Positions 18,078-26,529 of a stretch of 64,000 bases of DNA are shown piece by piece. The DNA lies in contig NZ_JAGMTU010000002.1 in assembly GCF_023703415.1 (NCBI RefSeq), positions 620,001 through 684,000 on the forward strand, read 5' to 3'. Source of the DNA: Microbacterium sp. USTB-Y. Its GTDB lineage: Bacteria; Actinomycetota; Actinomycetes; Actinomycetales; Microbacteriaceae. The position numbers and the translations under genes were made by a program. Each line of letters opens with the position of its first letter. Position 1 is the first letter of the stretch. The notes under the pieces were generated by a model. It saw nothing but the letters and a program-made list of their open reading frames with translations, made no database searches and had not been told where the DNA came from.

Positions 18078-21000
18078 TCAGCCCAGGCATTGCGGGCCGA
18101 GCAGCGACTTCAGATCGCCGAACAGATCCGCGGTGACGGTGACGGGCATGGGCACCTCGAAGACCTTCGCGCGTCCGCCGCGGTGCATCTTCAGCATCAC
18201 CTCGGTCTCCCCCGCGTGGCGTCGCAGCACCTCGGCGAGATCCTCGATGACGCGCTCGGTGGCGCGCTGCTCCGGCACGATCAGCGACAGCGGCCCTGCC
18301 GCATCGAAGGCGCCGACGTCGGGCGTGAACGCCGACTGCGCATGCAGGTTCATGCCGTCGTCGCGACGCGAGATCCGTCCGCGCACGGCGAGGATCGCAT
18401 CCTGCTGCAGCGTGCTCTGGAACTCGAGGTAGGTCTTGCCCATGAACATGATCGTGATCTCGCCGTGGAAGTCCTCGATCGTGATCATGCCGTACGGGTT
18501 CCCGCTCGCCTTCGCGACGCGATGCTGCACGCTCGTCACGAGTCCCGCCACCGTCACCTGGTCGCCGTCCTGCAGGTCCTCCGACTCGAGGAGCGCGTTG
18601 ATCGCGATGGACGCGTGCTTGGCGAGCGGCACCTCCAGCCCTGCCAGCGGATGGTCGGACACGTACAGGCCCAGCATGTCGCGCTCGAACGCGAGCTTGT
18701 CCTTCTTGGTCCACTCGGGCCGGTTCGGCACCTTGGGCGGGGCGACCTCCTCGACCTCGTCGTAGAGGCTGTCGAAGTCGAAGCCGATGGCGCCCTGGGC
18801 CTCGTTGCGCTTCTGGTCGACCGAGGCCTCGACGGCGTCCTCGTGGATCTCGACGAGCGCACGGCGGGTGTCGCCCATGGAGTCGAAGGCGCCGGCCTTG
18901 ATCAGCGACTCCACCGTGCGCTTGTTGGCGACGTGCAGCGGGACCTTCTTGAGGAAGTCGTGGAACGAGGTGAAGTTCTCCTCCTGGCGCGACTTCACGA
19001 TGCCGTCGACGACATTGGATCCGACGTTGCGGACGGCTCCGAGCCCGAAGCGGATGTCCTCGCCGACGGCCGCGAAGAAGTTGATCGACTCGCGCACATC
19101 CGGCGGAAGCACCTTGATGCCCATGCGGCGGCACTCGTTGAGGTACAGCGCCATCTTGTCCTTGGAGTCGCCGACGCTGGTCAGCAGCGCCGCCATGTAC
19201 TCGGCGGGGTAATGCGCCTTCAGGTACGCGGTCCAGTAGGAGATCACGCCGTAGGCGGCCGAGTGGGCTTTGTTGAACGCGTAGTCGGAGAACGGCAGCA
19301 GGATCTCCCAGAGCGCGTTCACCGCACCGTCGGAGTAGCCGTTGGCGTGCATGCCCGCCTGGAAGCCCTCGAACTGCTTGTCCAGCTCGGACTTCTTCTT
19401 CTTGCCCATCGCACGGCGGAGGATGTCGGCCTGACCGAGCGAGAACCCGGCCACGCGCTGGGCGATCGCCATCACCTGCTCCTGGTAGATGATGAGGCCG
19501 TAGCTCTCCTCCAGGATGTCCTTGAGCGATTCCGCGAACTCCGGGTGGATCGGCGTGATCTCTTGGAGCCCGTTCTTGCGGAGCGCGTAGTTCGTGTGCG
19601 AGTTCGCGCCCATCGGGCCCGGCCGGTACAGCGCGATGAGCGCCGAGATGTCGCCGAAGTTGTCCGGCTTCATGAGGCGCATGAGCGCACGCATCGGCCC
19701 CCCGTCGAGCTGGAACACGCCGAGCGAGTCGCCGCGGGTGAGCAGGTCGTACGACGGACGGTCGTCGAGCGCCAGATCCTCCAGGACGAGCTCCTCGCCC
19801 CGGTTCATCCGGATGTTGGCGAGGGCGTCCGAGATGATCGTGAGGTTGCGCAGCCCCAGGAAGTCCATCTTGATGAGACCGAGCGACTCGCAGGACGGAT
19901 AGTCGAACTGCGTGACGATCTGGCCGTCCTGCTCGCGCTTCATGATCGGGATGATGTCGATCAGCGGATGCGAGGACATGATGACGCCGGCCGCGTGCAC
20001 GCCCCACTGGCGCTTCAGGTTCTCCAGACCCAGCGCCGTGTCGAACACGGTCTTCGCCTCGGGATCCGACTCGATCACGACGCGGAACTCGCTGGCCTCC
20101 TTGTACCGCGGGTGCTCTGGATCGAACATGCCGTCCAGCGGCATGTCCTTGCCCATCACCGCGGGCGGCATCGCCTTGGTGAGCTTCTCCCCCATGCTGA
20201 AGGGGAAGCCGAGCACGCGTCCGGCGTCCTTCAGCGCCTGCTTGGCCTTGATCGTGCCGTAGGTGACGATCTGCGCGACACGCTCGTCGCCGTACTTCTC
20301 CGTGACGTACTGGATCACCTCGCCACGACGGCGGTCGTCGAAGTCGACGTCGAAGTCGGGCATAGAGACGCGGTCGGGGTTGAGGAAGCGCTCGAAGATG
20401 AGGCCGTGCTCGAGAGGATCCAGATCCGTGATCTTCATGGCGTAGGCCGCCATGGATCCGGCGCCGGAACCGCGGCCGGGGCCGACCCGCACGCCGTTGT
20501 CCTTGGCCCAGTTGATGAAGTCGGCGACGACGAGGAAGTAGCCGGGGAACCCCATGGACGAGATGACCTCGACCTCGTAGTTCGCCTGCTTGCGCACCGC
20601 ATCGGAGATCCCGCCCGGGTAGCGGAGCTGCAGGCCCTTCTCGACCTCCTTGATGAACCAGCTCTCCTCCGTCTCGCCCGGCGGGACGGGGAAGCGCGGC
20701 ATGAAGTTGGCACTCGTGTTGAAGGAGACGTCACAGCGCTCGGCGATGAGCAGCGTGTTGTCGCACGCTTCGGGGTGCTCTCGGAACACCTGGCGCATCT
20801 CCGCAGCCGATTTCACGTAGTAGCCGTCGCCGTCGAACTTGAACCGGTTCGGGTCGTCGAGGGTCGAGCCGGACTGCACGCAGAGCAGCGCCGCGTGGCT
20901 GGTCGCGTCGTGCTGGTGCGTGTAGTGCAGATCGTTCGTGCCGACGAGCGGGATCCCGAGGTCCTTCGCGATCTTCAGCAGGTCGCCGGTGACGCGCCGC

Positions 21001-21596
21001 TCGATCTCCAGACCGTGATCCATGATCTCGGCAAAGTAGTTCTCCTTGCCGAAGATGTCCTGGAACTCCGCCGCCGCCGCGCGGGCGGCGTCGTACTGCC
21101 CCAGGCGCAGCCGGGTCTGGATCTCTCCGGAGGGGCATCCGGTGGTGGCGATCAGGCCCTTGGAGTACTTCTGCAGGATCTCGCGGTCCATGCGGGGCTT
21201 GAAGTAGTAGCCCTCCAGGCTCGAGGTCGAGGAGAGCCGGAACAGGTTGTGCATGCCCTCGGTCGTCTCGGACAGCAGCGTCATGTGCGTGTAGGCGCCG
21301 GATCCGGACACGTCGTCGCGGCGCTGCTCGGGGGATCCCCACTGCACGCGCGACTTGTCGCTGCGGTGCGTTCCGGGTGTGACGTAGGCCTCGATGCCGA
21401 TGATCGGCTTGACGCCCGCGGCGGTCGCCGCCTTGTAGAACTCGAAGGCCGCGAACGTGTTGCCGTGGTCGGTCACGGCCACCGCCGGCATGCCCTGTGC
21501 GACCGCCTCCTGCACCAGCGGCTGGATGCGCGCGGCCCCGTCCAGCATCGAGTACTCGCTGTGCACGTGCAGGTGGACGAAGGAGTCTGAGGCCAT
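18078..21596 (-). CDS. dnaE: DNA polymerase III alpha subunit DnaE
   Basis: The 1172-aa replicative polymerase starts with a PHP domain (FVHLHVHSEYSMLDGAAR, AVTDHGN) that retains metal ligands, as in DnaE1 proofreading polymerases. The C-family catalytic part follows, with SMPDFDVDFDDRRRGEVI holding the catalytic aspartates and GPGRGSGAGSM, then the fingers region (FNKAHSAAYGVISYWTAYLK), an HhH region and an OB fold (VTVAGLVTSVQHR). The length is as expected for actinobacterial DnaE1. ATG 21594-21596 is 6 nt from TAGACT, with no Shine-Dalgarno sequence. Confidence 0.97.
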   Translation of the reverse strand: MASDSFVHLHVHSEYSMLDGAARIQPLVQEAVAQGMPAVAVTDHGNTFAAFEFYKAATAAGVKPIIGIEAYVTPGTHRSDKSRVQWGSPEQRRDDVSGSGAYTHMTLLSETTEGMHNLFRLSSTSSLEGYYFKPRMDREILQKYSKGLIATTGCPSGEIQTRLRLGQYDAARAAAAEFQDIFGKENYFAEIMDHGLEIERRVTGDLLKIAKDLGIPLVGTNDLHYTHQHDATSHAALLCVQSGSTLDDPNRFKFDGDGYYVKSAAEMRQVFREHPEACDNTLLIAERCDVSFNTSANFMPRFPVPPGETEESWFIKEVEKGLQLRYPGGISDAVRKQANYEVEVISSMGFPGYFLVVADFINWAKDNGVRVGPGRGSGAGSMAAYAMKITDLDPLEHGLIFERFLNPDRVSMPDFDVDFDDRRRGEVIQYVTEKYGDERVAQIVTYGTIKAKQALKDAGRVLGFPFSMGEKLTKAMPPAVMGKDMPLDGMFDPEHPRYKEASEFRVVIESDPEAKTVFDTALGLENLKRQWGVHAAGVIMSSHPLIDIIPIMKREQDGQIVTQFDYPSCESLGLIKMDFLGLRNLTIISDALANIRMNRGEELVLEDLALDDRPSYDLLTRGDSLGVFQLDGGPMRALMRLMKPDNFGDISALIALYRPGPMGANSHTNYALRKNGLQEITPIHPEFAESLKDILEESYGLIIYQEQVMAIAQRVAGFSLGQADILRRAMGKKKKSELDKQFEGFQAGMHANGYSDGAVNALWEILLPFSDYAFNKAHSAAYGVISYWTAYLKAHYPAEYMAALLTSVGDSKDKMALYLNECRRMGIKVLPPDVRESINFFAAVGEDIRFGLGAVRNVGSNVVDGIVKSRQEENFTSFHDFLKKVPLHVANKRTVESLIKAGAFDSMGDTRRALVEIHEDAVEASVDQKRNEAQGAIGFDFDSLYDEVEEVAPPKVPNRPEWTKKDKLAFERDMLGLYVSDHPLAGLEVPLAKHASIAINALLESEDLQDGDQVTVAGLVTSVQHRVAKASGNPYGMITIEDFHGEITIMFMGKTYLEFQSTLQQDAILAVRGRISRRDDGMNLHAQSAFTPDVGAFDAAGPLSLIVPEQRATERVIEDLAEVLRRHAGETEVMLKMHRGGRAKVFEVPMPVTVTADLFGDLKSLLGPQCLG

Positions 21597-21602
21597 GCAT
21601 CG

Positions 21603-21608
21603 AGTCTA
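21603..21608 (-). promoter_or_regulatory. -10 box of dnaE (leaderless type)
   Basis: TAGACT on the reverse strand, 6 nt before the dnaE ATG. Confidence 0.55.
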
Positions 21609-21650
21609 CGTTTCAGGGTGGGACACGGAGGCCTCGCGATCCGCCGCCGA

Positions 21651-21656
21651 TACCCT
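21651..21656 (+). promoter_or_regulatory. -10 box of the NUDIX gene (leaderless type)
   Basis: TACCCT, 6 nt, then ATG 21663. It is divergent from the dnaE promoter 43 nt away. Confidence 0.5.
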
Positions 21657-21662
21657 GGGACC

Positions 21663-22184
21663 ATGACCACCCCGGGCTTCGTCGTCGCCTTCCGCGAGCA
21701 CATCGGCCACGCTCCGCTGAACCTGGTGGGTGTGACGGCGATCGTGTTCCGCGAGGAGAAGGTGCTGCTCGGCAGACGCGCCGACAACGGCGTGTGGCAG
21801 GCGATCTCCGGCATCGTCGAGCCCCGCGAGGAACCCGCCGACACCGCGGTGCGCGAGTGCCTCGAGGAGGCCGGCGTGACCGTCAAGGTCGAGCGGCTCG
21901 CGCTCGTGCAGCAGCTCCCCCGCGTGACATACGCCAACGGGGACGAGGTGGACTACCTCGACCTCGTGTTCCGCTGCTCGTGGGTCTCCGGCGAGCCTCA
22001 CCCCGCGGACGGAGAGCTCACCGAGGTCGGCTTCTACGACCTGGCCGCCATGGGCGACGTCGACGACGCCCATGTGCGCAAGATCGCCCTCGCCGTAGCC
22101 GAGGACGATCCCGCGCACTTCCGGGGCGGACGCCCGCCGCGGGCGCCTCAGCCCGGGAGCCCGTCCACGAGATCGACGACGTAG
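21663..22184 (+). CDS. NUDIX hydrolase
   Basis: The 173-aa protein has a canonical Nudix box (G IVEPR E EPADTAV RECLEEAGV), matching GX5EX7REUXEEXGU with all catalytic glutamates. It hydrolyses a nucleoside diphosphate linked to some moiety; the substrate is not evident. The in-frame ATG 45 nt upstream lies before the promoter box, so ATG 21663 (MTTPGFVVAF) is chosen. The 3' end overlaps the convergent hypothetical gene by 37 nt. Confidence 0.88.
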   Translation: MTTPGFVVAFREHIGHAPLNLVGVTAIVFREEKVLLGRRADNGVWQAISGIVEPREEPADTAVRECLEEAGVTVKVERLALVQQLPRVTYANGDEVDYLDLVFRCSWVSGEPHPADGELTEVGFYDLAAMGDVDDAHVRKIALAVAEDDPAHFRGGRPPRAPQPGSPSTRSTT

Positions 22185-23296
22185 CTCCGCTGCTCATCGG
22201 CGACGCCTGCGGGGACGACACCGGTTCCCGGATCGGTGCTGTCCGAGATCCCCGTCACCCGACCGGTCGAGACGTCGACCGTGATCGTCTGATGGCGTTG
22301 GACATCTCCGGACTCGTCCGGCGCCTCCCCGTACGTCGAGTCGAACGCGATCGTGCGCACCGAGCCGTGGCTGTCGATGATCGACGATCCGGGGAGCTGC
22401 CCCAGCGCCTGCAGCATGGCCGCGCGCACGTCGCCGCCTCCTGCGTTGGAGGCGAGCAGGGTCATCAGCTTCCAGCCGGCCATCGCTCGGAGGTGGTAGT
22501 CGGAGCTGCCGTTCTGCGTGGCGAGGAGCTGCCCGAGGATCCCGTCAGCGTCACCGGGCAGGGATGTCAGGTAGTCGCCGTAGCGGGTTCCGTCCCCCTC
22601 GGGCAGGGAGCCCCCGCCCTCGCGGAAACCACCGGCTTCCCCCGCGGATGCCCAACGGTCGAGGAACGCCCGCATGAGCGCGTCGGCAGCCTCATCCGGA
22701 CCATAGGCGGCCGCCAGCGTCGGGGCGGCGGCAGGGGCGAAGTACCAGTCAGCGGTCGGATCCGCGGGGACGTAGAAGACCCCGCTGCTCCGGACTACCC
22801 AGGCGCGTGTCGCCATCGACGCGGACAGCCCCTGATTCGGCGAAGCGATGGTGGTGCCGTCGCTGAGGAACACGACGTCCGCGGTCCACGCGATGCGCAG
22901 ATACTGATCGGACCGAGGGGCGAGCCCTCCGTGGATCGCCGACGCTGCGGCTGCCCGGAGCACCGACGAGGCCGTCTCCGGCACCGCCGGGGCCGTCGGA
23001 TCCGGCGCCGGCACCGGGCGCGCGGTCTGAGTCGGGAGTGAGGTCGGATGCGCCACCGCCGTCGGCTCCGGCCCGGGCGCCGTCAGGTTCCCGATGAGGA
23101 TCGCCGTGGCGGCGGCCGCCGCCACGGCGCCGACGCCTCCCGCGACGAAGTACCACGGCGACCTCGTCGACGGGACGCGCTTCGGCGCCTTCGCGCCGCT
23201 GATCTCCGCCATCAGGCGAAGCCGGGCGGTCGCGAGATTCGCCTCTGCGCCCTCGATCTCGGGTCTGATCTCTGCGACCTTCTCACACACGTCCAA
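22148..23296 (-). CDS. CU044_5270-like membrane-anchored protein, sigma-factor partner
   Basis: The 382-aa protein has a cytosolic N-terminus (MDVCEKVAEIRPEIEGAE), a single membrane helix (about 48-72), a Pro/Thr linker and an outer domain ending in QTITVDVSTGRVTGISD. This layout resembles the actinobacterial CU044_5270 family, which is usually encoded with an ECF sigma factor. Its start overlaps the end of the sigma gene by 14 nt, so the two are translated together. It may be an anti-sigma or sensor protein, but no zinc anti-sigma motif is seen. Confidence 0.75.
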   Translation of the reverse strand: MDVCEKVAEIRPEIEGAEANLATARLRLMAEISGAKAPKRVPSTRSPWYFVAGGVGAVAAAAATAILIGNLTAPGPEPTAVAHPTSLPTQTARPVPAPDPTAPAVPETASSVLRAAAASAIHGGLAPRSDQYLRIAWTADVVFLSDGTTIASPNQGLSASMATRAWVVRSSGVFYVPADPTADWYFAPAAAPTLAAAYGPDEAADALMRAFLDRWASAGEAGGFREGGGSLPEGDGTRYGDYLTSLPGDADGILGQLLATQNGSSDYHLRAMAGWKLMTLLASNAGGGDVRAAMLQALGQLPGSSIIDSHGSVRTIAFDSTYGEAPDESGDVQRHQTITVDVSTGRVTGISDSTDPGTGVVPAGVADEQRSYVVDLVDGLPG

Positions 23297-23873
23297 CGCT
23301 CTCTCCCTTCTGCTGCTTCTTCTCGAAAGCCTCGATGCGGCGGTCCGGATCCAGACGTCGGCGCACGCGATGGAGCCGCGATCTCACCGTTCCCACCGGC
23401 ACGCCGAGAGCTTCTGCCACCTCGTCATAACTGAGTCCGTGCCAGGCGTAGAGCAGGAGCGTCTCCCTGTCCTTCGGCCCGAGCGCCGCGATCCGCATCC
23501 TCAGCGCGGCCACCTCGCGTTCCGCATCGACGCGCGCAAGCGCCTCGTCCACGCCCCCGGCCGACGAGATCTCCTCACTGCCCATCGACGCGACGAAGGA
23601 TCGCCAATGCCTCGCCTCCACCGCCCGATGCCTGCGGATGAGCCTCGCCGCGATGCCGAGCAGCCAGGGCGCGCTCGACTCCGCGGCGAGGTCGAAGTCG
23701 GCGCGACGACGGAACGCCGTGAGGAACGTCTCGCTCAGGATGTCCTCGGCTGCGGCGCGACCGACCCGGTAGGTGGCGAAGGCGTTCACGCTCCGGGCGT
23801 GCCGATCGAAGAGCTCGGCGAACGCGGCCGGCTGGTCGAGAGACCTCTGGATGATCTCGCTGTCTGTGCTCAC
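23283..23873 (-). CDS. ECF-type RNA polymerase sigma factor
   Basis: The 196-aa sigma-70-family factor has region 2 at about 10-80 (FAELFDRHARSVNAFATYRV, AEDILSETFLTAFR) and region 4 at about 125-180 (LGPKDRETLLLYAWHGLSYD, EVAEALGVPVGTVRSRLHRV), joined by an extended linker. The start is GTG 23871-23873 (VSTDSEII). It is co-translated with the membrane partner, whose start it overlaps. The target promoters and signal are unknown. Confidence 0.9.
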   Translation of the reverse strand: MSTDSEIIQRSLDQPAAFAELFDRHARSVNAFATYRVGRAAAEDILSETFLTAFRRRADFDLAAESSAPWLLGIAARLIRRHRAVEARHWRSFVASMGSEEISSAGGVDEALARVDAEREVAALRMRIAALGPKDRETLLLYAWHGLSYDEVAEALGVPVGTVRSRLHRVRRRLDPDRRIEAFEKKQQKGESVGRV

Positions 23874-23925
23874 GCTGTGTATTGTCCAAGCGCGTCCGCC
23901 CGGTTCACGGTATTTTCGGCAGCGC

Positions 23926-24498
23926 TCAGCGCAGGTCCAATCGCATCAGCACCCGGGGGAAACCGTTGATCACGGATCCGGTGTCCGAGGCCTTCGTGAA
24001 GCCGGCGGACTCGAACAGTCCGCGCGTGCCGACGTACGCCATCGTCAGGTCCACCTTCGCGCCGCGGTTGTCCACAGGGTACGCCTCGATCGCCGGGGCC
24101 CCGCGCTCACGTGCGAAGGCGACGGCGCCGTCGACGAGCGTGTGCGTGATGCCCTGCTTGCGGAATCCCGGGCGCACGCGGAGACACCACAGCGACCAGA
24201 CGTCGAGGTCGTCGACATGCGGGATCAGCCGATTGCGGGCGAAGGACGTGTCGCCGCGACGATGGACCGCCGCCCAGCCGACGGGTTCGCCATCGAGATA
24301 CGCGATCACGCCGGGAGGCGGATCCTCCGCGCAGAGCCCGCGCACGCGCTCCGCCCTGGCCTCGCCGCGCAGCGCCTGGCTCTCCTTGCTCGGGATCCGG
24401 TAACTCAGGCAGAAGCAGGACTGCGCCGTGGGGTTCTTGGGCCCCACGAGCGTCGCGACGTCGTCGAAGACGCTCGCCGGCCGCACCTCGATGCTCAT
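23926..24498 (-). CDS. GNAT-family N-acetyltransferase
   Basis: The 190-aa protein has the acetyl-CoA loop VRPGFRKQGITHTLVDGAVAF (motif A, R/QxxGxG/A variant) and a C-terminal GLFESAGFTKA. A Cys/Tyr-rich N-terminal segment (SCFCLSYRIPSKESQALRG) is typical of one GNAT subgroup. The acceptor is unknown. It ends 52 nt before the sigma factor start and may be an independent gene. Confidence 0.8.
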   Translation of the reverse strand: MSIEVRPASVFDDVATLVGPKNPTAQSCFCLSYRIPSKESQALRGEARAERVRGLCAEDPPPGVIAYLDGEPVGWAAVHRRGDTSFARNRLIPHVDDLDVWSLWCLRVRPGFRKQGITHTLVDGAVAFARERGAPAIEAYPVDNRGAKVDLTMAYVGTRGLFESAGFTKASDTGSVINGFPRVLMRLDLR

Positions 24499-24526
24499 GC
24501 GTCCAGTCTGCCCCCGGGCGCCGACA

Positions 24527-25255
24527 TCACGGCTCGACGATGCGCTGATCCGTGTTCGTGTAGCTGATCGAGTCGGCGATCGTGCCGACGAGCCCCATCG
24601 TGACGCGCAGCAGGCCCGGCTTGACGTCGTCCAGGGGCGGGGGCGTGTCCGTCCCCAGCGTCAATGCACGACCGTCCTGCGTGGTGGCGGTGACCGAGCC
24701 GAGGTACACGCTCACATGCCCGGTGAGCGTCATGGTGTCGGCGTTGGTCACGAGACCCGCCTTGTCCGGCGGGCGGACGGTGAGCGAGAACCCCGAGATC
24801 GTGATGGAGTCGGCCGAGATCTTCAGGGCGCGGACGGTGCCGCCGTCGATGGTCGGCACGTCGACGATCGAGATCCCGCTCAATCCGGTGAAGGACAGCC
24901 CCTGCGACCCCATCGAGGCGGGGGTCTTCGTGAAGACGGGCGCGCTCTCGTCCCTCGTCGCGGCGACCGGGGCCGGCGCGGGCGTCGGCGCGGGATCTCC
25001 TGGAGCGGGCGGCGCCGTGGTGGCCGGCGTCGACGGCGTGCCGGGCAGCGCGGGCAGTCCCGGCGTCGAGGGTCCGGGCGTGCCCGACGTCGGCGGGGGC
25101 GTCGTCGGGGTCGGAGTCGGTGCGGGGCACCAGATCAACGGGATGCACAGCCCGGTCGGCTGCGACGCCGGGGCGAGCGCCGCTCCGAGGGTCAGCGGTG
25201 CCACGAGCGCGAGCGCGGCCAGAAGGCCAGCGCCGGGGCGCCGCTGCGACTTCAC
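24527..25255 (-). CDS. Secreted Pro/Thr-rich protein of the DUF6230/DUF6114 operon
   Basis: The 242-aa protein has a signal peptide (about 1-31: MKSQRRPGAGLLAALALVAP then ALAPASQP), a Pro/Thr/Ala linker (about 45-100) and a C-terminal beta-rich domain with repeated strand patterns (ALKISADSITISGFSLTV, NADTMTLTGHVSVYLGSV). Two Cys (CIPLIWC) lie just after the signal. I do not know its family. It overlaps the DUF6114 gene by 4 nt and is the third gene of the operon, so it is probably exported to the cell surface. Confidence 0.75.
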   Translation of the reverse strand: MKSQRRPGAGLLAALALVAPLTLGAALAPASQPTGLCIPLIWCPAPTPTPTTPPPTSGTPGPSTPGLPALPGTPSTPATTAPPAPGDPAPTPAPAPVAATRDESAPVFTKTPASMGSQGLSFTGLSGISIVDVPTIDGGTVRALKISADSITISGFSLTVRPPDKAGLVTNADTMTLTGHVSVYLGSVTATTQDGRALTLGTDTPPPLDDVKPGLLRVTMGLVGTIADSISYTNTDQRIVEP

Positions 25256-25782
25256 GCTGCCGCCTCCTCGACTCCGCCGACAGGCGATGCGGGGCGCGGT
25301 CCCATCCAGGCCACGACGAGCACGGCTCCGGTGCCGGCGAGCAGCATCCCCACGATGAATCCGCCGAGGTTCACCCCGATCAGCGAATAGATCGCCACGA
25401 CCAGGGCGATGATCCCGTAGAACACATGGTGCGCGGGCATGGCGACGGCGAGGATTCCGAGCAGCAGCAGCGCGATCGGGATGACCGTCGCCTGCAGCCC
25501 CTCGATCCCGAGCTGCACATGCAGATGCCCGATGTCGAGCTGTCCCGAGAAGAACATCTCCACGCCGCCGAGGGCGACCAACAGGCCGCCGACGAACGGG
25601 CGCTGACGGCGCCAGTGCCGGAATCCGCGGGCGGACCCCGGGACGGAGGCGCTCTCTGCGCCGGTCTCCGGGACCGACATGGCGGAGGGATCGGAGTCGT
25701 CACGCACGGGTGACAGCGGATCCGCCCCGCCGGGCCGGTGCTGGCGTCGCGCGGTTCCCCGCTCCCCCGTCTCGTCGGTCAT
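25252..25782 (-). CDS. DUF6114 membrane protein
   Basis: The 176-aa protein has a hydrophilic N-terminal tail (1-58) and four closely spaced hydrophobic segments (about 63-80, 95-116, 118-137, 139-160). Its sequence resembles DUF6114: QRPFVGGLLVALGGVEMFFS and LGIEGLQATVIPIALLLLGI. The function is unknown. ATG 25780-25782 is 14 nt after the DUF6230 stop, and its 3' end overlaps the secreted-protein gene. The frame upstream of ATG is spurious. Confidence 0.8.
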   Translation of the reverse strand: MTDETGERGTARRQHRPGGADPLSPVRDDSDPSAMSVPETGAESASVPGSARGFRHWRRQRPFVGGLLVALGGVEMFFSGQLDIGHLHVQLGIEGLQATVIPIALLLLGILAVAMPAHHVFYGIIALVVAIYSLIGVNLGGFIVGMLLAGTGAVLVVAWMGPRPASPVGGVEEAAA

Positions 25783-25796
25783 CGCGGTGTCGTCCC

Positions 25797-26411
25797 TCAG
25801 AAGCATCCCTGCGAACCGTCCGTCAGCTCCAGCGTCATGCCCGTCAGGGTGAACACGGAGGCCTGGGTGCTCCAAGCCGTCTGCTGCAGGTTCTTGATCG
25901 ACACCGTGTCGGCGTCCTGGGCGAAGTCGCCCGCGCTGCCCTTCGCATCGGTGTTGACCGTCGAGGCGTCCACACCGATGCGGATCGCGCCGAACGAAGC
26001 ATCGCCCTTGAGGCCCGTCATGCCGATCTGCAGGTCGCTCGCGGACGCGGGGTTGCCGTTGCCGCCCGCTTTGATGAGCACGCCCACCTTGCCGAGCGGC
26101 GTGTCGGTGATGACGGACTGGCAGAGATCTGCGAGGGTCGCGCTTTTGATGTTCGCGATCGCGACGGTGTGCTCCTTGCCCTCGGTGTCCTTGGCGACCC
26201 CGGCGTACTGCGAGAACCCGGTCCCTTCGAGCTGGGACGCGCTGATCTGGAACTGGCTCCCCGACACCGCGAACGACACCGGGACGGCTCCCTGAGCGAC
26301 ACCGCCCATGAGGGCCGCGGCCACCACTCCGGCGGGAATCGCGACCAGGGCGATGCGGCCTGCGTGAGACGAGCCGAGCTTGCGGACACGGTCGGACTTC
26401 GGGAACTTCAT
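25797..26411 (-). CDS. DUF6230 secreted/surface protein
   Basis: The 204-aa protein has an N-terminal hydrophobic segment (about 18-41: GRIALVAIPAGVVAAALMGG) that may be a signal or anchor. A beta-rich body follows, with FAVSGSQFQISASQLEGTGF, VGVLIKAGG and a C-terminal FTLTGMTLELTDGSQGCF. This matches DUF6230 proteins of Streptomyces and relatives, which have no known function. ATG 26409-26411 has GGAGGA upstream. It is the first gene of the operon, with a strong regulated promoter. Confidence 0.8.
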   Translation of the reverse strand: MKFPKSDRVRKLGSSHAGRIALVAIPAGVVAAALMGGVAQGAVPVSFAVSGSQFQISASQLEGTGFSQYAGVAKDTEGKEHTVAIANIKSATLADLCQSVITDTPLGKVGVLIKAGGNGNPASASDLQIGMTGLKGDASFGAIRIGVDASTVNTDAKGSAGDFAQDADTVSIKNLQQTAWSTQASVFTLTGMTLELTDGSQGCF

Positions 26412-26458
26412 CGATCCTCCTCCAGGGCGCCGGCTGCGATGGCGGCGCTCCCTGGTCG

Positions 26459-26486
26459 AGTATATTGCCCGTTGACTCAGAGTCAA
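26459..26486 (-). promoter_or_regulatory. Promoter of the DUF6230 operon
   Basis: On the reverse strand TTGACT (26481-26486), a 16-nt spacer, then TATACT (26459-26464). This is the best sigma-70 consensus match I found in the window. It predicts a leader of about 40 nt with a GGAGGA Shine-Dalgarno sequence. Confidence 0.85.
26472..26486. promoter_or_regulatory. 15-bp palindromic operator (probable TetR site)
   Basis: Perfect inverted repeat TTGACTC-A-GAGTCAA. It covers the -35 of the DUF6230 operon and lies 43 nt before the divergent TetR start. Its position suggests repression of the operon by the adjacent TetR protein, and possibly autoregulation. Confidence 0.75.
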
Positions 26487-26517
26487 TACCATGCGGGATC
26501 CTGCACCCCCGCCCCGC

Positions 26518-26523
26518 TAGGCT
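26518..26523 (+). promoter_or_regulatory. -10 box of the TetR gene (leaderless type)
   Basis: TAGGCT, 6 nt, then ATG 26530. Confidence 0.5.
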
Positions 26524-26529
26524 CGGGGC

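Noticed and set aside
17163..21590. 1475-codon forward open frame opposite dnaE
   Set aside because: It lies over the full dnaE gene and its product is Arg/Val/Asp/His-rich low complexity, as expected from the antisense of GC-rich codons. dnaE has all catalytic motifs.
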